NCBI RefSeq assembly: GCF_001424945.1
Contig: NZ_LMCW01000012.1
Location: forward strand, 1,050,414 to 1,114,413
DNA from: Rhizobium sp. Root1203
GTDB lineage: Bacteria; Pseudomonadota; Alphaproteobacteria; Rhizobiales; Rhizobiaceae
Length of the DNA: 64,000 nt
Direction: 5' to 3'
A model generated the notes under the pieces. That model was not told where the DNA came from, made no database searches, and saw only the letters and a program-made list of their open reading frames with translations. Both the position numbers and the translations under genes were made by a program. Below, one piece after another: positions 47,352 to 56,168 of the stretch. Every line of letters begins with the position of its first letter. Position 1 is the first letter of the stretch.

Positions 47352-47359
47352 TGAGCGAA

Positions 47360-48007
47360 TCAGATGCCTTGAAGGTAGGGGTTGTTGCGCCGCTCGTCGC
47401 CGATTCGACTGCCGGGACCATGGCCGCAAATGAAGCCGACATCGTCACCCAAAGGCAGCACTTTCTCGCGAATGGAATCCAGGAGCTGCTGGTGGTTGCC
47501 GCCCGGCAGATCGGTGCGTCCGATCGAGCCGTTGAAAAGCACGTCGCCCAGGTGAGCAAAGTTCTGTGCACGATTGAAATAGATGACATGGCCGGGCGCA
47601 TGGCCGGGCGTATGGTACACTTCGAATGCGTGTTCGCCGAAGGATACCGAATCGCCGTCCTTCAGCCAGCGATCAGGCACAACGTTCTGCATGCCCGCCG
47701 GCAGGCCATATTTCTGCGATTGAGCTTCGATGCGCGCCAGCAGTGGAAGATCGTCCTCATGCGGCCCGACGATTTCGACGCCCAATGCTTCCTTAAGCTC
47801 CTTGGCGCCGCCTGCATGATCGAGATGGCCGTGCGTGAGCCAGATCGCCTTTATCGCCAGATCGTTCTCCCTGACTGCCTGCAGGATGACCGGCACGTCC
47901 CCGCCGGGATCAACCACAACGCCCTCCTTCGTTTCGGGATCGAACAGGATCGTGCAGTTTTGCTGGAACGCGGTTACCGGAATAATACCGGCCTGGAGCA
48001 TGCTCAT
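47360..48007 (-). CDS. MBL-fold metallo-hydrolase (glyoxalase II-like)
   Basis: 215 residues from the ATG at 48007 (MSMLQAGIIPVTAFQQNCTILFDPET), behind GAGGCACTC; a longer open frame upstream has no homology. The metal-binding motif is THGHLDHAGG, with later ligands in HTPGHAPGHVIYF, GDVLFNGSIGRTD and CGHGPGS. This resembles the YcbL group of hydroxyacylglutathione-hydrolase-like enzymes. The physiological substrate is uncertain. Convergent with the BA14K gene. Confidence 0.9.
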   Translation of the reverse strand: MSMLQAGIIPVTAFQQNCTILFDPETKEGVVVDPGGDVPVILQAVRENDLAIKAIWLTHGHLDHAGGAKELKEALGVEIVGPHEDDLPLLARIEAQSQKYGLPAGMQNVVPDRWLKDGDSVSFGEHAFEVYHTPGHAPGHVIYFNRAQNFAHLGDVLFNGSIGRTDLPGGNHQQLLDSIREKVLPLGDDVGFICGHGPGSRIGDERRNNPYLQGI

Positions 48008-48265
48008 GAGTGCCTCGCTTCGTCTTTCTGAGGGAAAGGTATAGTCCGGAATCGGAGCCTGCACAGCCGCCATTTTGCAAGCTCTGCGTCCGTCCCCCAT
48101 GACGAGAGACCGCCGGATCACGAAAAATCATAACGATGAAACCCATGGTGATATGGGGTGCCGATTTAAATGATGAGCGGAGCCACTCCCCTCACCCAAA
48201 GGTGGGAAATTTCGGAACCTCGTGCCAGGCAGGACGTTACCAGCCCAGAAAGAAGGAGAACCAAG

Positions 48266-48874
48266 ATGACCTTGAAGCGAGAACTTTTCCTGGCTGGCGC
48301 GATCGTCGCGGGAACCGCGGGCTTCGCTCACGCGGAAATGGCGGCGACGGCCATCAACGATCTGACCATCCATACCGGCCCGGGCACGCAGTACCCTTCG
48401 GTCGGCGTTGCCACACGCGGATCGCAAACCATTCTCGACGGCTGCATTCAGGATAGCCGCTGGTGCCGTGTCGACGTAAACGGCGTTCGTGGCTGGGTCT
48501 ATGCACAATATCTCCAGATGGACCAGGGTGGCGATACGGTGATTGTCCAGGACCACCGGGACGATCTTGGCGTTCCCGTCGTAACCTATGAGACGACGGC
48601 CAGCGTCGATGCCGAACCCGCGCCCGGTGACGAGTTGCTTGGCCCCGTCGGCTCGGTGGAAGCAATCGACCCTCCCGAGATGGTAACCACCTATATCGAG
48701 ACCAATCCGGGTCGGACGGTCGAAATCCGCGGCGATGTGGTTGTCGGCGCCCAGGTTCCCGGCGACGTGACGTTCCAGGAGATTCCCGACTACCAGTATC
48801 GCTATGCGCGCATCAACGACCGTCCGGTACTGGTCGATCCGGGCAGCCGGCGCATCGTTTATGTCTATCAATAG
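48266..48874 (+). CDS. Secreted SH3-domain protein with DUF1236
   Basis: 202 residues from 48266 (MTLKRELFLAGAIVAGTAGFAHA-EM), with AAGGAGAA upstream and a clear signal peptide. An SH3 domain (about 25-80, TAINDLTIHTGPGTQYPSVGVATRGSQTILDGC, SRWCRVDVNGVRGWVYAQYL) is followed by an acidic linker and a DUF1236 segment (GRTVEIRGDVVVGAQVPGDVTFQEIPDYQYRYARINDRPVLVDP). DUF1236 is common in Rhizobiales periplasmic proteins. Probably binds the cell wall or another envelope component; no enzyme motif is visible. Confidence 0.88.
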   Translation: MTLKRELFLAGAIVAGTAGFAHAEMAATAINDLTIHTGPGTQYPSVGVATRGSQTILDGCIQDSRWCRVDVNGVRGWVYAQYLQMDQGGDTVIVQDHRDDLGVPVVTYETTASVDAEPAPGDELLGPVGSVEAIDPPEMVTTYIETNPGRTVEIRGDVVVGAQVPGDVTFQEIPDYQYRYARINDRPVLVDPGSRRIVYVYQ

Positions 48875-48896
48875 CAGTAGAATCGAATGATTGCGG

Positions 48897-48917
48897 GGCG
48901 GCCTTGGGGCCGCCTTT
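48897..48917 (+). terminator. Terminator after SH3 protein gene
   Basis: GGCGGCC (48897-48903), loop TTGG, GGCCGCC (48908-48914), TTT. Confidence 0.7.
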
Positions 48918-49112
48918 CGCATGTGAATGCAGGCAGAAAATTTTCACGTATGGGTTGCTATCCATTTCGCTTCCGCCTTTCCTATGCTAAAATACTGATA
49001 TTCAGACGATATCCCTGTTCCTATCGGACGCCGGATCGACTGTATGACTGGCCGTCCCGTTGGAGATGGCGCAGTCGGCGCTGCGTTTGAGGAAACGCGA
49101 AGGAGGGAAATC

Positions 49113-49379
49113 ATGGAAGCCTTACTACCACTCATTACACAAGTGATCGCGGGCGCGGTCGGCGGCAATCTCGCAAGCGGCGCCCTGAAGCAAGTGGCTA
49201 TCAGCACTGTGGCCAGAACGATCGCCGGCGCGATCGGCGGGATCGGCGGCGGCATCCTGTTGACCATGTTCGGCGGCGAAGCCCAGTTGACCGGGTTGAT
49301 CGCCGACGGCATCGGCGGCCTGATCGGCGGCGGCATTCTGTCGACGATCGTCGGCGCCGTTGTGGCCAAGGCAAGATAG
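49113..49379 (+). CDS. Small glycine-zipper membrane protein
   Basis: 88 residues from 49113 (MEALLPLITQVIAGAVGGNLASGALKQ), with AAGGAGG eight bases before. Almost the whole protein is hydrophobic with repeated G-x3-G spacing (AGAIGGIGGGILLTMFGG, LIADGIGGLIGGGILSTIVGAVVAKAR), giving two or three membrane segments. No function is assigned to such proteins in rhizobia; glycine zippers favour helix packing or oligomers in the membrane. A hairpin CGGCCGG/CCGGCCG follows at about 49397-49425 as terminator for this gene and the convergent ilvE. Confidence 0.8.
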   Translation: MEALLPLITQVIAGAVGGNLASGALKQVAISTVARTIAGAIGGIGGGILLTMFGGEAQLTGLIADGIGGLIGGGILSTIVGAVVAKAR

Positions 49380-49443
49380 CACCAGCGAATGATAAACGGC
49401 CGGCTGCCTCTCTGGAAACCGGCCGCAACATCAAAAGGCGTCG

Positions 49444-50331
49444 TTATCCGGCCACAGTAGCCGGATGAACCTCGTTGACGTAATCGTTCATCAGTGTCTC
49501 GGAGATCGTCGAGGGCGTGAACCTGTAGGGACCGATTTCGGAGACGGGCGTCACTTCCGCCGCAGATCCGGTCAGGAAACACTCGCTGAAGCTTGAAAGC
49601 TCTTCAGGTAAGATAACGCGTTCGACGACGTCAATCCCTCGACGCTTGGCGAGCTCGATGACGGTTTGCCGGGTGATCCCGTTGAGGAAGCAATCCGGCG
49701 TCGGCGTATGGAGAACCCCGTCCTTCACGAAGAAGATGTTTGCGCCGGTCGCCTCTGCAACCTGGCCGCGATAGTCGAGCATCATTGCATCGGCGTAGCC
49801 CTTGGCTTCGGCAGCGTGCTTGGAAATGGTGCAGATCATGTAGAGCCCCGCTGCCTTGGATGCGCATGGTGCCGTTTTTGGATCGGGACGTCGGTACTCG
49901 GCAATGTCGAGACGGATTCCCTTGAGTTTTTCAGCCGGATTGAAATAGCTGCCCCACTGCCAGATGGCGATCGCCACGTTGATGCGGTTCGATTGTGCCG
50001 AAATGCCCATCATCTCGCTGCCACGCCAGGCGATCGGGCGGACGTAGGCCTCCGAAAAGCCCTGGCGCTTCAACAGCTCGACCGTTGCCGCATCCAGTTC
50101 GGCAACGGAAAAAGGAACCTTGAAACCCAGGATTTCCGCCGACCTGTGCAGACGTTCGTTGTGCTGCGTCAGCTTGAAGACCTTGCCGCCATAGGCGCGT
50201 TCGCCCTCAAAGACGGCGCTTGCGTAATGGAGGCCATGCGTCAGCACGTGGATCTTTGCATCCTTCCACGGAACGAACTCGCCGTTGAACCAGATTTCGC
50301 CATCCAGCTGATCGAAAGGAACTGAAGCCAT
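49444..50331 (-). CDS. ilvE: Branched-chain amino acid aminotransferase
   Basis: 295 residues, class IV PLP aminotransferase performing the last step of valine, leucine and isoleucine synthesis. Start at 50331 (MASVPFDQLDGEIWFNGEFVPWKDAKIHVLTHGLHYASAVFEGERAY) follows AAGGAGGACAGG; the upstream open frame is not homologous. PLP lysine K159 lies in APCASKAAGLYM; GQVAEATGANIFFVKDG and FLNGITRQTVIELA are family motifs. Divergent from the marR gene with a 254-bp gap. Confidence 0.95.
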   Translation of the reverse strand: MASVPFDQLDGEIWFNGEFVPWKDAKIHVLTHGLHYASAVFEGERAYGGKVFKLTQHNERLHRSAEILGFKVPFSVAELDAATVELLKRQGFSEAYVRPIAWRGSEMMGISAQSNRINVAIAIWQWGSYFNPAEKLKGIRLDIAEYRRPDPKTAPCASKAAGLYMICTISKHAAEAKGYADAMMLDYRGQVAEATGANIFFVKDGVLHTPTPDCFLNGITRQTVIELAKRRGIDVVERVILPEELSSFSECFLTGSAAEVTPVSEIGPYRFTPSTISETLMNDYVNEVHPATVAG

Positions 50332-50585
50332 CCTGTCCTCCTTGGCGCGCCGACGCCATGCCTGTTGATTGTTATCCCAAATACGTTCTATCCACTGAAG
50401 TAGGGGAAATTGCGCGTTATATTGGGAGTTTCGCGAAGGCGGGTCGGGTTTTCGGTGGAAACAGCGATATCGTCGGCTTCGCAAAGCGTGGGAAGGCTAA
50501 CGACGACGTAAAAATATGTCAATAAAGCTGACGTATTTTTTCGGATCGTTCCCGAAGGACGCCGAATAAGAAAGGAAATGCCAAA

Positions 50586-51083
50586 TTGGCACGACAGACC
50601 AGCCCGAAAGCCGGCAAGCCGGAACCGCTGAAGATGCCGATGGAAAACACGGACACCATCGACTTCGACATCATCGAGCTGCTGTTCTTTTCCTATCGTG
50701 ACTTCGTTTCCGACCCCGATGCCATTCTGTCTGAAAGCGGCTTCGGGCGCGCGCATCACCGCGTGGTGCATTTTGTTAACCGCAACCCCGGCATGACCGT
50801 TGCCGATCTTCTGGATACGTTGAAGATTACCAAACAGAGTCTCGCACGGGTACTCAAACAACTCATCGATTCGGGGTATATCAGACAGCTTGCGGGGCCT
50901 GAGGACAGACGGCAGCGCAAACTCTATCCGACGAAGACAGGGCGCGAACTTGCCTTTGCACTGGCAGAGCCGCAATCGCGCCGTATTGAGAGAGCATTCG
51001 ACGGAGCTTCTCCGGAAATACGGGAAGGCGTGAAAGCCTTTCTGAGAGGCATGCGGAACAGACAAAACGCGAAAGCAGACTGA
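50586..51083 (+). CDS. MarR family transcriptional regulator
   Basis: 165 residues from a TTG at 50586 (MARQTSPKAGKPEPL) preceded by AAGGAAA; an internal ATG at 50634 is the alternative. The winged helix is MTVADLLDTLKITKQSLARVLKQLIDSGYIRQLAGPEDRRQRKLYPTKTG. The response-regulator ATG follows its TGA directly, so the three regulators form one operon. A MarR gene in front of an OmpR-type regulator is a known layout, as in petP-petR of Rhodobacter. Confidence 0.92.
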   Translation: MARQTSPKAGKPEPLKMPMENTDTIDFDIIELLFFSYRDFVSDPDAILSESGFGRAHHRVVHFVNRNPGMTVADLLDTLKITKQSLARVLKQLIDSGYIRQLAGPEDRRQRKLYPTKTGRELAFALAEPQSRRIERAFDGASPEIREGVKAFLRGMRNRQNAKAD

Positions 51084-51785
51084 ATGGCGGCAAAAACAGT
51101 GATTTCGGACGATGCGGCGCACTTGCTCGTGGTGGACGATGACACGCGCATTCGCGCGCTGCTAAACCGCTACCTGACCGAGAACGGTTTTCGGGTAACG
51201 GCGGCAGCCGACGGCGCCGAAGCCCGACGCAAGCTTGCGGGCCTCGACTTCGATCTCATCATCATGGACGTGATGATGCCGGGCGAATCCGGGATCGATG
51301 TCACCAAAGGCCTGCGCACGATCAAAAGCGTGCCGATCATCATGCTGACGGCACTTGCGGAATCGGGCAGCCGTATCGCCGGTTTGGAGGCTGGAGCCGA
51401 CGATTACCTTCCCAAGCCTTTCGACCCGCGCGAGCTCGTCCTGCGGATCAACAACATCCTGCGGCGCAATGCCTCGAACGACGCGCCGAAGATCGAGCAG
51501 GTGATGTTCGGCCCCTACACCTTCTCGCTGACCCGCAAGGAACTGAAGAAGGCTTCCGAAGTCGTACGTCTCACCGACCGGGAGCAGGAAATCATGCTGC
51601 TGTTCGCCAAACGCGCGGGCGATACCATTCCGCGTCACGAGCTGATCGGAAGCGACGTGGATGTCGGCGAGCGAACGATAGACGTGCAGATCAACCGCCT
51701 GCGTCGGAAAATCGAGGACGACCCCGCAAATCCGGTCTGGCTCCAGACGGTTCGTGGTATAGGATATCGGCTGAGCATCGATTGA
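51084..51785 (+). CDS. OmpR family response regulator
   Basis: 233 residues: receiver domain with acidic pocket VVDDD, phospho-acceptor D62 (LIIMDVMMPGESG) and K in DDYLPKPFDPREL, then an OmpR/PhoB winged-helix DNA-binding domain (LTDREQEIMLLFAKRAGDTIPRHELIG, RTIDVQINRLRRKIEDDPANPVWLQTVRGIGYRLSI). It lies directly between the MarR gene and a histidine kinase and is presumably phosphorylated by that kinase. Target genes unknown; divergent ilvE and the downstream DUF1349 gene are nearby candidates. Confidence 0.95.
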   Translation: MAAKTVISDDAAHLLVVDDDTRIRALLNRYLTENGFRVTAAADGAEARRKLAGLDFDLIIMDVMMPGESGIDVTKGLRTIKSVPIIMLTALAESGSRIAGLEAGADDYLPKPFDPRELVLRINNILRRNASNDAPKIEQVMFGPYTFSLTRKELKKASEVVRLTDREQEIMLLFAKRAGDTIPRHELIGSDVDVGERTIDVQINRLRRKIEDDPANPVWLQTVRGIGYRLSID

Positions 51786-51813
51786 GGACCCAACGTCAGG
51801 ACCGGCGATCTAG

Positions 51814-53190
51814 ATGGTGACATTCGATTCCCTGCGGCGCGAGGACCGCTCGCCTGCCTACGGATGGCGGTGGCTTGGCCGCTGGCTGCGCCGGCAGCTG
51901 CCGAAGGGCCTCTATGTCCGTTCGCTTCTCATCATCATCATTCCGATGGTGCTTCTGCAATCCGTCGTCGCCGGACTTTTCATGGAACGGCACTGGCAGA
52001 TGGTCACGCAGCGGCTCTCGATGGCGGTGACCCGCGATATTGCGGCGATCATTCAAATGATCGAGACCTATCCCCAGGATACAGACTACAGCGAAGCGAC
52101 GCGCATCGCCCGCGACCAGCTGGGCCTGCAGATATCGATCGAACAGGACGGCGAACTCCCTCCACCGCGCATCAAGCCGTTCTTCTCGATCCTGGATGGC
52201 ATTTTGAGCGATGAGATCAGCGATCAGATCAAGCGCCCGTTCTGGATCGATACCGTAGGTGACTCCAACCTTGTGGAAATCCGGGTAAAGCTCAAGGACA
52301 AGATACTGCGCGTGCTCGCCAGACGCAGCCAGACCTACGCCTCCAACACCCATATCTTCATCGTGTGGATGGTCGGAGCATCGCTTGTGCTGATCACCAT
52401 CTCCATTCTCTTCCTTCGGGGCCAGATCCGCCCGATCCAGACGCTGGCCGCCGCCGCCGAGAGCTTCGGCAAGGGTCAGAAGGCCGACAACTTCTATCCG
52501 CGCGGCGCAGATGAAGTCCGCCGCGCCGGTCTCGCTTTTATTCTCATGCGCGAGCGTATCGAGCGCCAGATGGAGCAGCGCACCGCTATGCTGACCGGCG
52601 TCAGCCACGACCTGCGCACCATCCTCACCCGTTTCAAGCTGCAGCTTGCGCTGGCCGGCGATCATCCGGATTTGCATGGATTGAACGACGACGTCAACGA
52701 CATGCAATCGATGCTGGAGGCCTACATGGCATTTGCCCGCAGCGAAGTCGAAGAGGACGTCGGCGAAGTGAAGCTCAGCGAGCTCTTCGAGAAACTCGAA
52801 CCCGACTTCGCCTTGCACGGCAAGACGCTCACCTATGCGATCGAGGGCGACGACAGCGTTTCGGTCCGTCCGACCGCCTTCACCCGCTTGGTGACCAACC
52901 TCGCCTCCAACGCCCGTCGCTACGCCAACACGCTCAACATAGACGCGAAGCACAGCGCCAAATGGCTGACGATCGTCTTTGACGACGACGGCCCGGGAAT
53001 TCCGGAGAAGAATCGCGAAGACGTCTTCAAGCCCTTCTTCCGGCTCGATGAGGCGCGCAACCTCGATGCATCGGGCACTGGTCTCGGCCTTGCAATCGCC
53101 CGCGATATCGCCCGCAGCCACGGCGGCAACGTCACGCTCGGCGATAGTCCGCAGGGCGGTTTGCGCGCAACAATCCGGCTGCCTGCGTGA
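51814..53190 (+). CDS. Sensor histidine kinase (EnvZ-like)
   Basis: 458 residues. Two membrane helices (about 36-55 and 180-201) bracket a 125-residue periplasmic sensor region; a HAMP linker (RPIQTLAAAAESFGKGQKADNF) leads to the phosphorylated H265 in GVSHDLRTILTRFKLQLAL and the ATPase domain (NLASNARRYA, FDDDGPGIPEKNREDVFKPFFRLD, GTGLGLAIARDIARSHGG). In the H-box the usual proline after RT is Ile, a variant I recall from other alphaproteobacterial kinases of this type. Partner of the regulator encoded 28 bp upstream. Confidence 0.94.
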   Translation: MVTFDSLRREDRSPAYGWRWLGRWLRRQLPKGLYVRSLLIIIIPMVLLQSVVAGLFMERHWQMVTQRLSMAVTRDIAAIIQMIETYPQDTDYSEATRIARDQLGLQISIEQDGELPPPRIKPFFSILDGILSDEISDQIKRPFWIDTVGDSNLVEIRVKLKDKILRVLARRSQTYASNTHIFIVWMVGASLVLITISILFLRGQIRPIQTLAAAAESFGKGQKADNFYPRGADEVRRAGLAFILMRERIERQMEQRTAMLTGVSHDLRTILTRFKLQLALAGDHPDLHGLNDDVNDMQSMLEAYMAFARSEVEEDVGEVKLSELFEKLEPDFALHGKTLTYAIEGDDSVSVRPTAFTRLVTNLASNARRYANTLNIDAKHSAKWLTIVFDDDGPGIPEKNREDVFKPFFRLDEARNLDASGTGLGLAIARDIARSHGGNVTLGDSPQGGLRATIRLPA

Positions 53191-53200
53191 GAGACATCGG

Positions 53201-53782
53201 ATGACCATCACCGCAAATGACATGACGTGGCTCAATCCCCCGCCTTTCGTCGAGGAGCGCGACGGCACGCTGCATGTTCGCTCGGGCGACAAGACGGATT
53301 TCTGGCAGGGGACCTACTATGGCTTCCATCGCGACGACGGGCATTTCCTGCACCGTTCCCGACGTGGCGATTTCACCGCCGAACTCTGCTTCTCTGGGCG
53401 CTACGAGGCATTGTACGATCAGGCAGGCATGATGGTGCGTGCCGACGCCAAGCACTGGATGAAATGCGGCATCGAATATACGGATGGAGCCAGACATTTC
53501 AGCGTCGTCGTAACCAACGGCAATTCCGATTGGTCGGCTTTCCGCGTCGATCATGATTTCGAACGGATGTCCGTGCGCGTGACACGCAACCGCGATGCCC
53601 TCTTCGTCCAGTACAAAACGGATCGCATGGCGGAATGGCAAATGGCCCGCCTCGCCTGGTTCGACCCGGCCTTCGAGGAGTTGTCGGTCGGCCCCGCTTT
53701 TTGCTCACCGCAGCGGGCGGGCTTCGAAGCCGCATTCCACGACTACGTCCTCACAAATCCACTTTCCCGAGATATCCACTGA
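53201..53782 (+). CDS. DUF1349 domain-containing protein
   Basis: 193 residues from 53201 (MTITANDMTWLNPPPFVEERDGTLHVRSGDKTDFWQGTYYGFHRDDGHFL). The beta-rich pattern with DQAGMMVRADAKHWMKCGIEYTDGARHFSVVVTNGNSDWS and MARLAWFDPAFEELSVGPAFCSPQRAGFEA is that of DUF1349, a concanavalin/laminin-G-like fold. No signal peptide. It begins 10 bp after the kinase stop, so it belongs to the same operon. Function unknown. Confidence 0.88.
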   Translation: MTITANDMTWLNPPPFVEERDGTLHVRSGDKTDFWQGTYYGFHRDDGHFLHRSRRGDFTAELCFSGRYEALYDQAGMMVRADAKHWMKCGIEYTDGARHFSVVVTNGNSDWSAFRVDHDFERMSVRVTRNRDALFVQYKTDRMAEWQMARLAWFDPAFEELSVGPAFCSPQRAGFEAAFHDYVLTNPLSRDIH

Positions 53783-53837
53783 TCTCGCCGGCACGCGCCG
53801 ATACCGTTGGCACTCGCCGATCCCGTCTGTCCACAGA

Positions 53838-54179
53838 TCACATCAGCTTCTTGCCGTTCGGCACTGGCTTGTCGGTCGCGGCAAGCACGATGGCGCCCGC
53901 TTCGTCCTCGAAGCCGAGCGTCAGAACTTCGGACCGGAAGGGGCCGATCTGGCGCGGCGGAAAGTTGACGACGCCGAGAACCTGACGGCCGACAAGACCC
54001 TCCAGCGTATAGTGGACGGTAATCTGCGCCGACGAATTCTTGACGCCGATCTCGGGTCCGAAGTCGATCAGCAGCTTGATCGCGGGCTTGCGTGCCTCGG
54101 GAAAGGGTGTGGCCTCGATGATCGTGCCAACGCGAATGTCGACGCGCTCGAAATCGGCATAGGTGATTTCTTCGGTCAT
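53838..54179 (-). CDS. csaA: tRNA-binding protein CsaA
   Basis: 113 residues, a stand-alone EMAP-II/Arc1p-like OB-fold tRNA-binding domain reported in Bacillus as an export chaperone. Motifs ADFERVDIRVGTIIEATPFPEARKPAIKLLIDFG and VVNFPPRQIGPFRSEVLTLGFED are typical, and the length is standard. It lies 9 bp downstream of proC on the same strand and is probably co-transcribed with ybjN and proC. The DUF1349 gene converges on it. Confidence 0.93.
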   Translation of the reverse strand: MTEEITYADFERVDIRVGTIIEATPFPEARKPAIKLLIDFGPEIGVKNSSAQITVHYTLEGLVGRQVLGVVNFPPRQIGPFRSEVLTLGFEDEAGAIVLAATDKPVPNGKKLM

Positions 54180-54188
54180 GACAGCACC

Positions 54189-55013
54189 TCAGCCGGCAAG
54201 TTCTTCGGCGCGCTTGCGCGCGGCCGCAAGCGCCTTGTCGAACAGCGGCTGCATCGCGTCCTCGGCCATCAGCACCGAAAGGGCTGCCGCCGTCGTGCCG
54301 CCAGGAGACGTCACGTTCTGGCGAAGGCGCGCAGCGTCGTCGGGGGACTGATGCATGAGTTCACCAGCCCCCGCGACCGTTTCCCGTGCGAGGCGCATGG
54401 CAAGGTCCGCCTGCAGGCCGAGTTTGCGGCCTGCTTCTGCCATGCACTCGACGAGATAAAATACATAGGCCGGACCGCTGCCGGACAGCGCCGTAACCGC
54501 ATCGATATCGGCTTCGTCAGGCACCCACTCGACAGGACCCGATACGCGCAAAAGCGCGTGGACATGGTCGCGCTGCGTTGGCGTGACGCGCGCGTTGGCA
54601 AAGGCACCGGTCACGCCACGCCCGACCATCGCAGGCGTGTTCGGCATGGCGCGAACCATCGCGGCCTCGCCGAGATGCTTTTCGAGAAACCCGAGCGTCT
54701 TGCCGGCAGCAACCGACACGACCACCGTCGCGGCACCGACCGCACTCTTGACCAGGGGAAGCACGGCTTCCATCACCTGCGGCTTGACGGCAAGAAACAG
54801 CACGCCCGCCGTCAGATCGGAAGGAGCAGCCGTCACATGTGTCGCGCCTGCGGCCTTGATGATGTCCATCATCTGGGCCGAGGGACCTGGATCAACGACG
54901 ACGACAGAAGCCCCCGGGACACCGCTCTTCAGCCAGCCGGAAAGCATCGCGCCTCCCATGTTGCCGGCACCGACAAGAACGATTGGGCCCGAAGACGAAA
55001 GCTCTGACGACAT
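54189..55013 (-). CDS. proC: Pyrroline-5-carboxylate reductase
   Basis: 274 residues; last step of proline synthesis, NAD(P)H-dependent reduction of pyrroline-5-carboxylate. Start at 55013 (MSSELSSSGPIVLVGAGNMGGAMLSGWLKSG), two bases from the end of the ybjN stop codon (TAA-A-ATG reading leftward). The Rossmann motif GAGNMGGAML and the C-terminal signature ALSGSGPAYVFYLVECMAEAGRKLGL ... VTSPGGTTAAAL are intact. Length normal. Confidence 0.96.
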   Translation of the reverse strand: MSSELSSSGPIVLVGAGNMGGAMLSGWLKSGVPGASVVVVDPGPSAQMMDIIKAAGATHVTAAPSDLTAGVLFLAVKPQVMEAVLPLVKSAVGAATVVVSVAAGKTLGFLEKHLGEAAMVRAMPNTPAMVGRGVTGAFANARVTPTQRDHVHALLRVSGPVEWVPDEADIDAVTALSGSGPAYVFYLVECMAEAGRKLGLQADLAMRLARETVAGAGELMHQSPDDAARLRQNVTSPGGTTAAALSVLMAEDAMQPLFDKALAAARKRAEELAG

Positions 55014-55014
55014 T

Positions 55015-55515
55015 TTACGCTTCGCCCACTGTTTCAAACAGAACGGCTTCCATAGCGCGGTTGGCTTCCATGCCCGACCAGATCACGAACTGGAAAGCCT
55101 GATAATAGGCTTCGCAGGTGTCGAGTGCGCTGGCGAGGAGCACTTCGACCTGCCGATTCGTCGGTTCGGCACCGCCGGCAAGCAGGAGAGACTGCCGGAA
55201 GATTATCACATCTTCCTGGCGCCAGACATCGAAGTGTCCCATCAACACCTGGCCGTTGATCGCTGCAAGAAGTCTCGTGACCTCATTCATCCGCTGTTCC
55301 GGCACCTTGATGTCGAAGGCGCAGCCGAGATGCAGTGCTTCAAACTCTTCCATCCAGGAAAAGGAGACGTGGTAGTCCGTCCACTTGCCTTCGACCGTCA
55401 TCGCGATCTCGTCGTCGCCGGACCGCTCGAAAGCCCAGTCGTTGTTGGCGGCGACGTACTCGATCATATCGACCGGGTTCGACTGACGCTCGACTTCCAA
55501 TTCCATGAGGCTCAT
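55015..55515 (-). CDS. YbjN domain-containing protein
   Basis: 166 residues from 55515 (MSLMELEVERQSNPVDMIEYVAANNDWAFERSGDDEIAMTVEGKW), behind AAGGTG. The fold resembles type III secretion chaperone-like YbjN proteins (VSFSWMEEFEALHLGCAFDIKVPEQRMNEVTRLLAAINGQVLMGHFDVWRQEDVIIFRQSLLL). In E. coli YbjN affects motility and stress responses; its role here is unknown. Its stop is next to the proC start, and the ybjN-proC-csaA order is common in Rhizobiales (from memory). Confidence 0.9.
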   Translation of the reverse strand: MSLMELEVERQSNPVDMIEYVAANNDWAFERSGDDEIAMTVEGKWTDYHVSFSWMEEFEALHLGCAFDIKVPEQRMNEVTRLLAAINGQVLMGHFDVWRQEDVIIFRQSLLLAGGAEPTNRQVEVLLASALDTCEAYYQAFQFVIWSGMEANRAMEAVLFETVGEA

Positions 55516-55907
55516 GCAGCACCTTCTTGACCGGAGTGAATGCGTAACGACTTTGTCCAACGAGACACAGAAGAACACACACAGCTACCCGGAAACCACC
55601 AACCCAGATGATCGTTGAACCGCTTACCAGACTTACGCAGTGAACCTGCCCGGAGCTTACCAACTGCTTCGAATCATCATTTAAAATCAGTGTATAACGC
55701 ACCCGGTGGCATGCCAGCCCCCAAAGGCCGGTTTTCCGAAACGCCACTGTGGAAAGGTGATTGGATTTGCTTTCAGAAGGGGGATTAAGCGACTCTGCGA
55801 ATTGGCTTTTTTGGCAGTGTCCACAGGTGGATAACTGCACCGGCTTTTTTGGCCGAAGCCGCGGCGTGTCTCATAAAGGCCACACCGCCGCCTGTCTCAA
55901 AACGAGA
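55516..55907. other. Intergenic region between ybjN and ubiK
   Basis: 392 bp without a supported gene. It includes an A/T-rich stretch (near 55680-55700), the direct repeats and DnaA-box-like palindrome at 55804-55853, and the end of the leftward ubiK transcript. Confidence 0.45.
55804..55853. promoter_or_regulatory. Direct repeats GGCTTTTTTGGC flanking a DnaA-box-like inverted repeat
   Basis: GGCTTTTTTGGC occurs at 55804-55815 and 55842-55853. Between them GCAGT-G-TCCAC (55814-55824) faces GTGGA-TA-ACTGC (55827-55838). The right half read on the minus strand contains TTATCCACC, one mismatch from the DnaA consensus; the left half gives TGTCCACAG. The arrangement is orderly and is not coding. 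Confidence 0.45.
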
Positions 55908-56168
55908 TTACTTGCCTTTTGCGGCCAGTTTCGCTTCCAGCGCCGCAACACGCGCCAAAAGGGCTTCGTTTTCGTCGCGCGCCTTGATCGCCATTTCGCG
56001 CACGGCCTCGAACTCCTCGCGCTTGACGATGTCCATGCTGTTCAGCCAGCGCTCGGCCTGCGCGTTGAACGCGGTCTCGATTTCCTTGCGCACACCCTGG
56101 GCAGCGCCGGCGGCATCGGTCATCAGCTTGGCGAACTCGTCCATGATGCGGTTTGCTCCAGTCGTCAT
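55908..56168 (-). CDS. ubiK: Ubiquinone biosynthesis accessory factor UbiK (YqiC/BMFP family)
   Basis: 86 residues from 56168 (MTTGANRIMDEFAKLMTDAAGAAQGVRKEIETAFNAQAERWLNSMDIVKREEFEAVREMAIKAR), with GGGAGAAG upstream. An amphipathic N-terminal helix precedes a C-terminal coiled coil (ENEALLARVAALEAKLAAK), the layout of the membrane-fusogenic BMFP family. In E. coli UbiK forms a complex with UbiJ for aerobic ubiquinone synthesis. Divergent from lgt across 191 bp. Confidence 0.88.
   Translation of the reverse strand: MTTGANRIMDEFAKLMTDAAGAAQGVRKEIETAFNAQAERWLNSMDIVKREEFEAVREMAIKARDENEALLARVAALEAKLAAKGK

Noticed and set aside
49397..49425. CGGCCGG/CCGGCCG stem as a regulatory palindrome
   Set aside because: It lies between the 3' ends of the glycine-zipper gene and ilvE, where a shared terminator is the simplest explanation.
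50500..50560. GACGTA/TGACGTATTT repeats as a MarR operator
   Set aside because: The halves do not form a consistent inverted repeat with fixed spacing, so I did not call a site.
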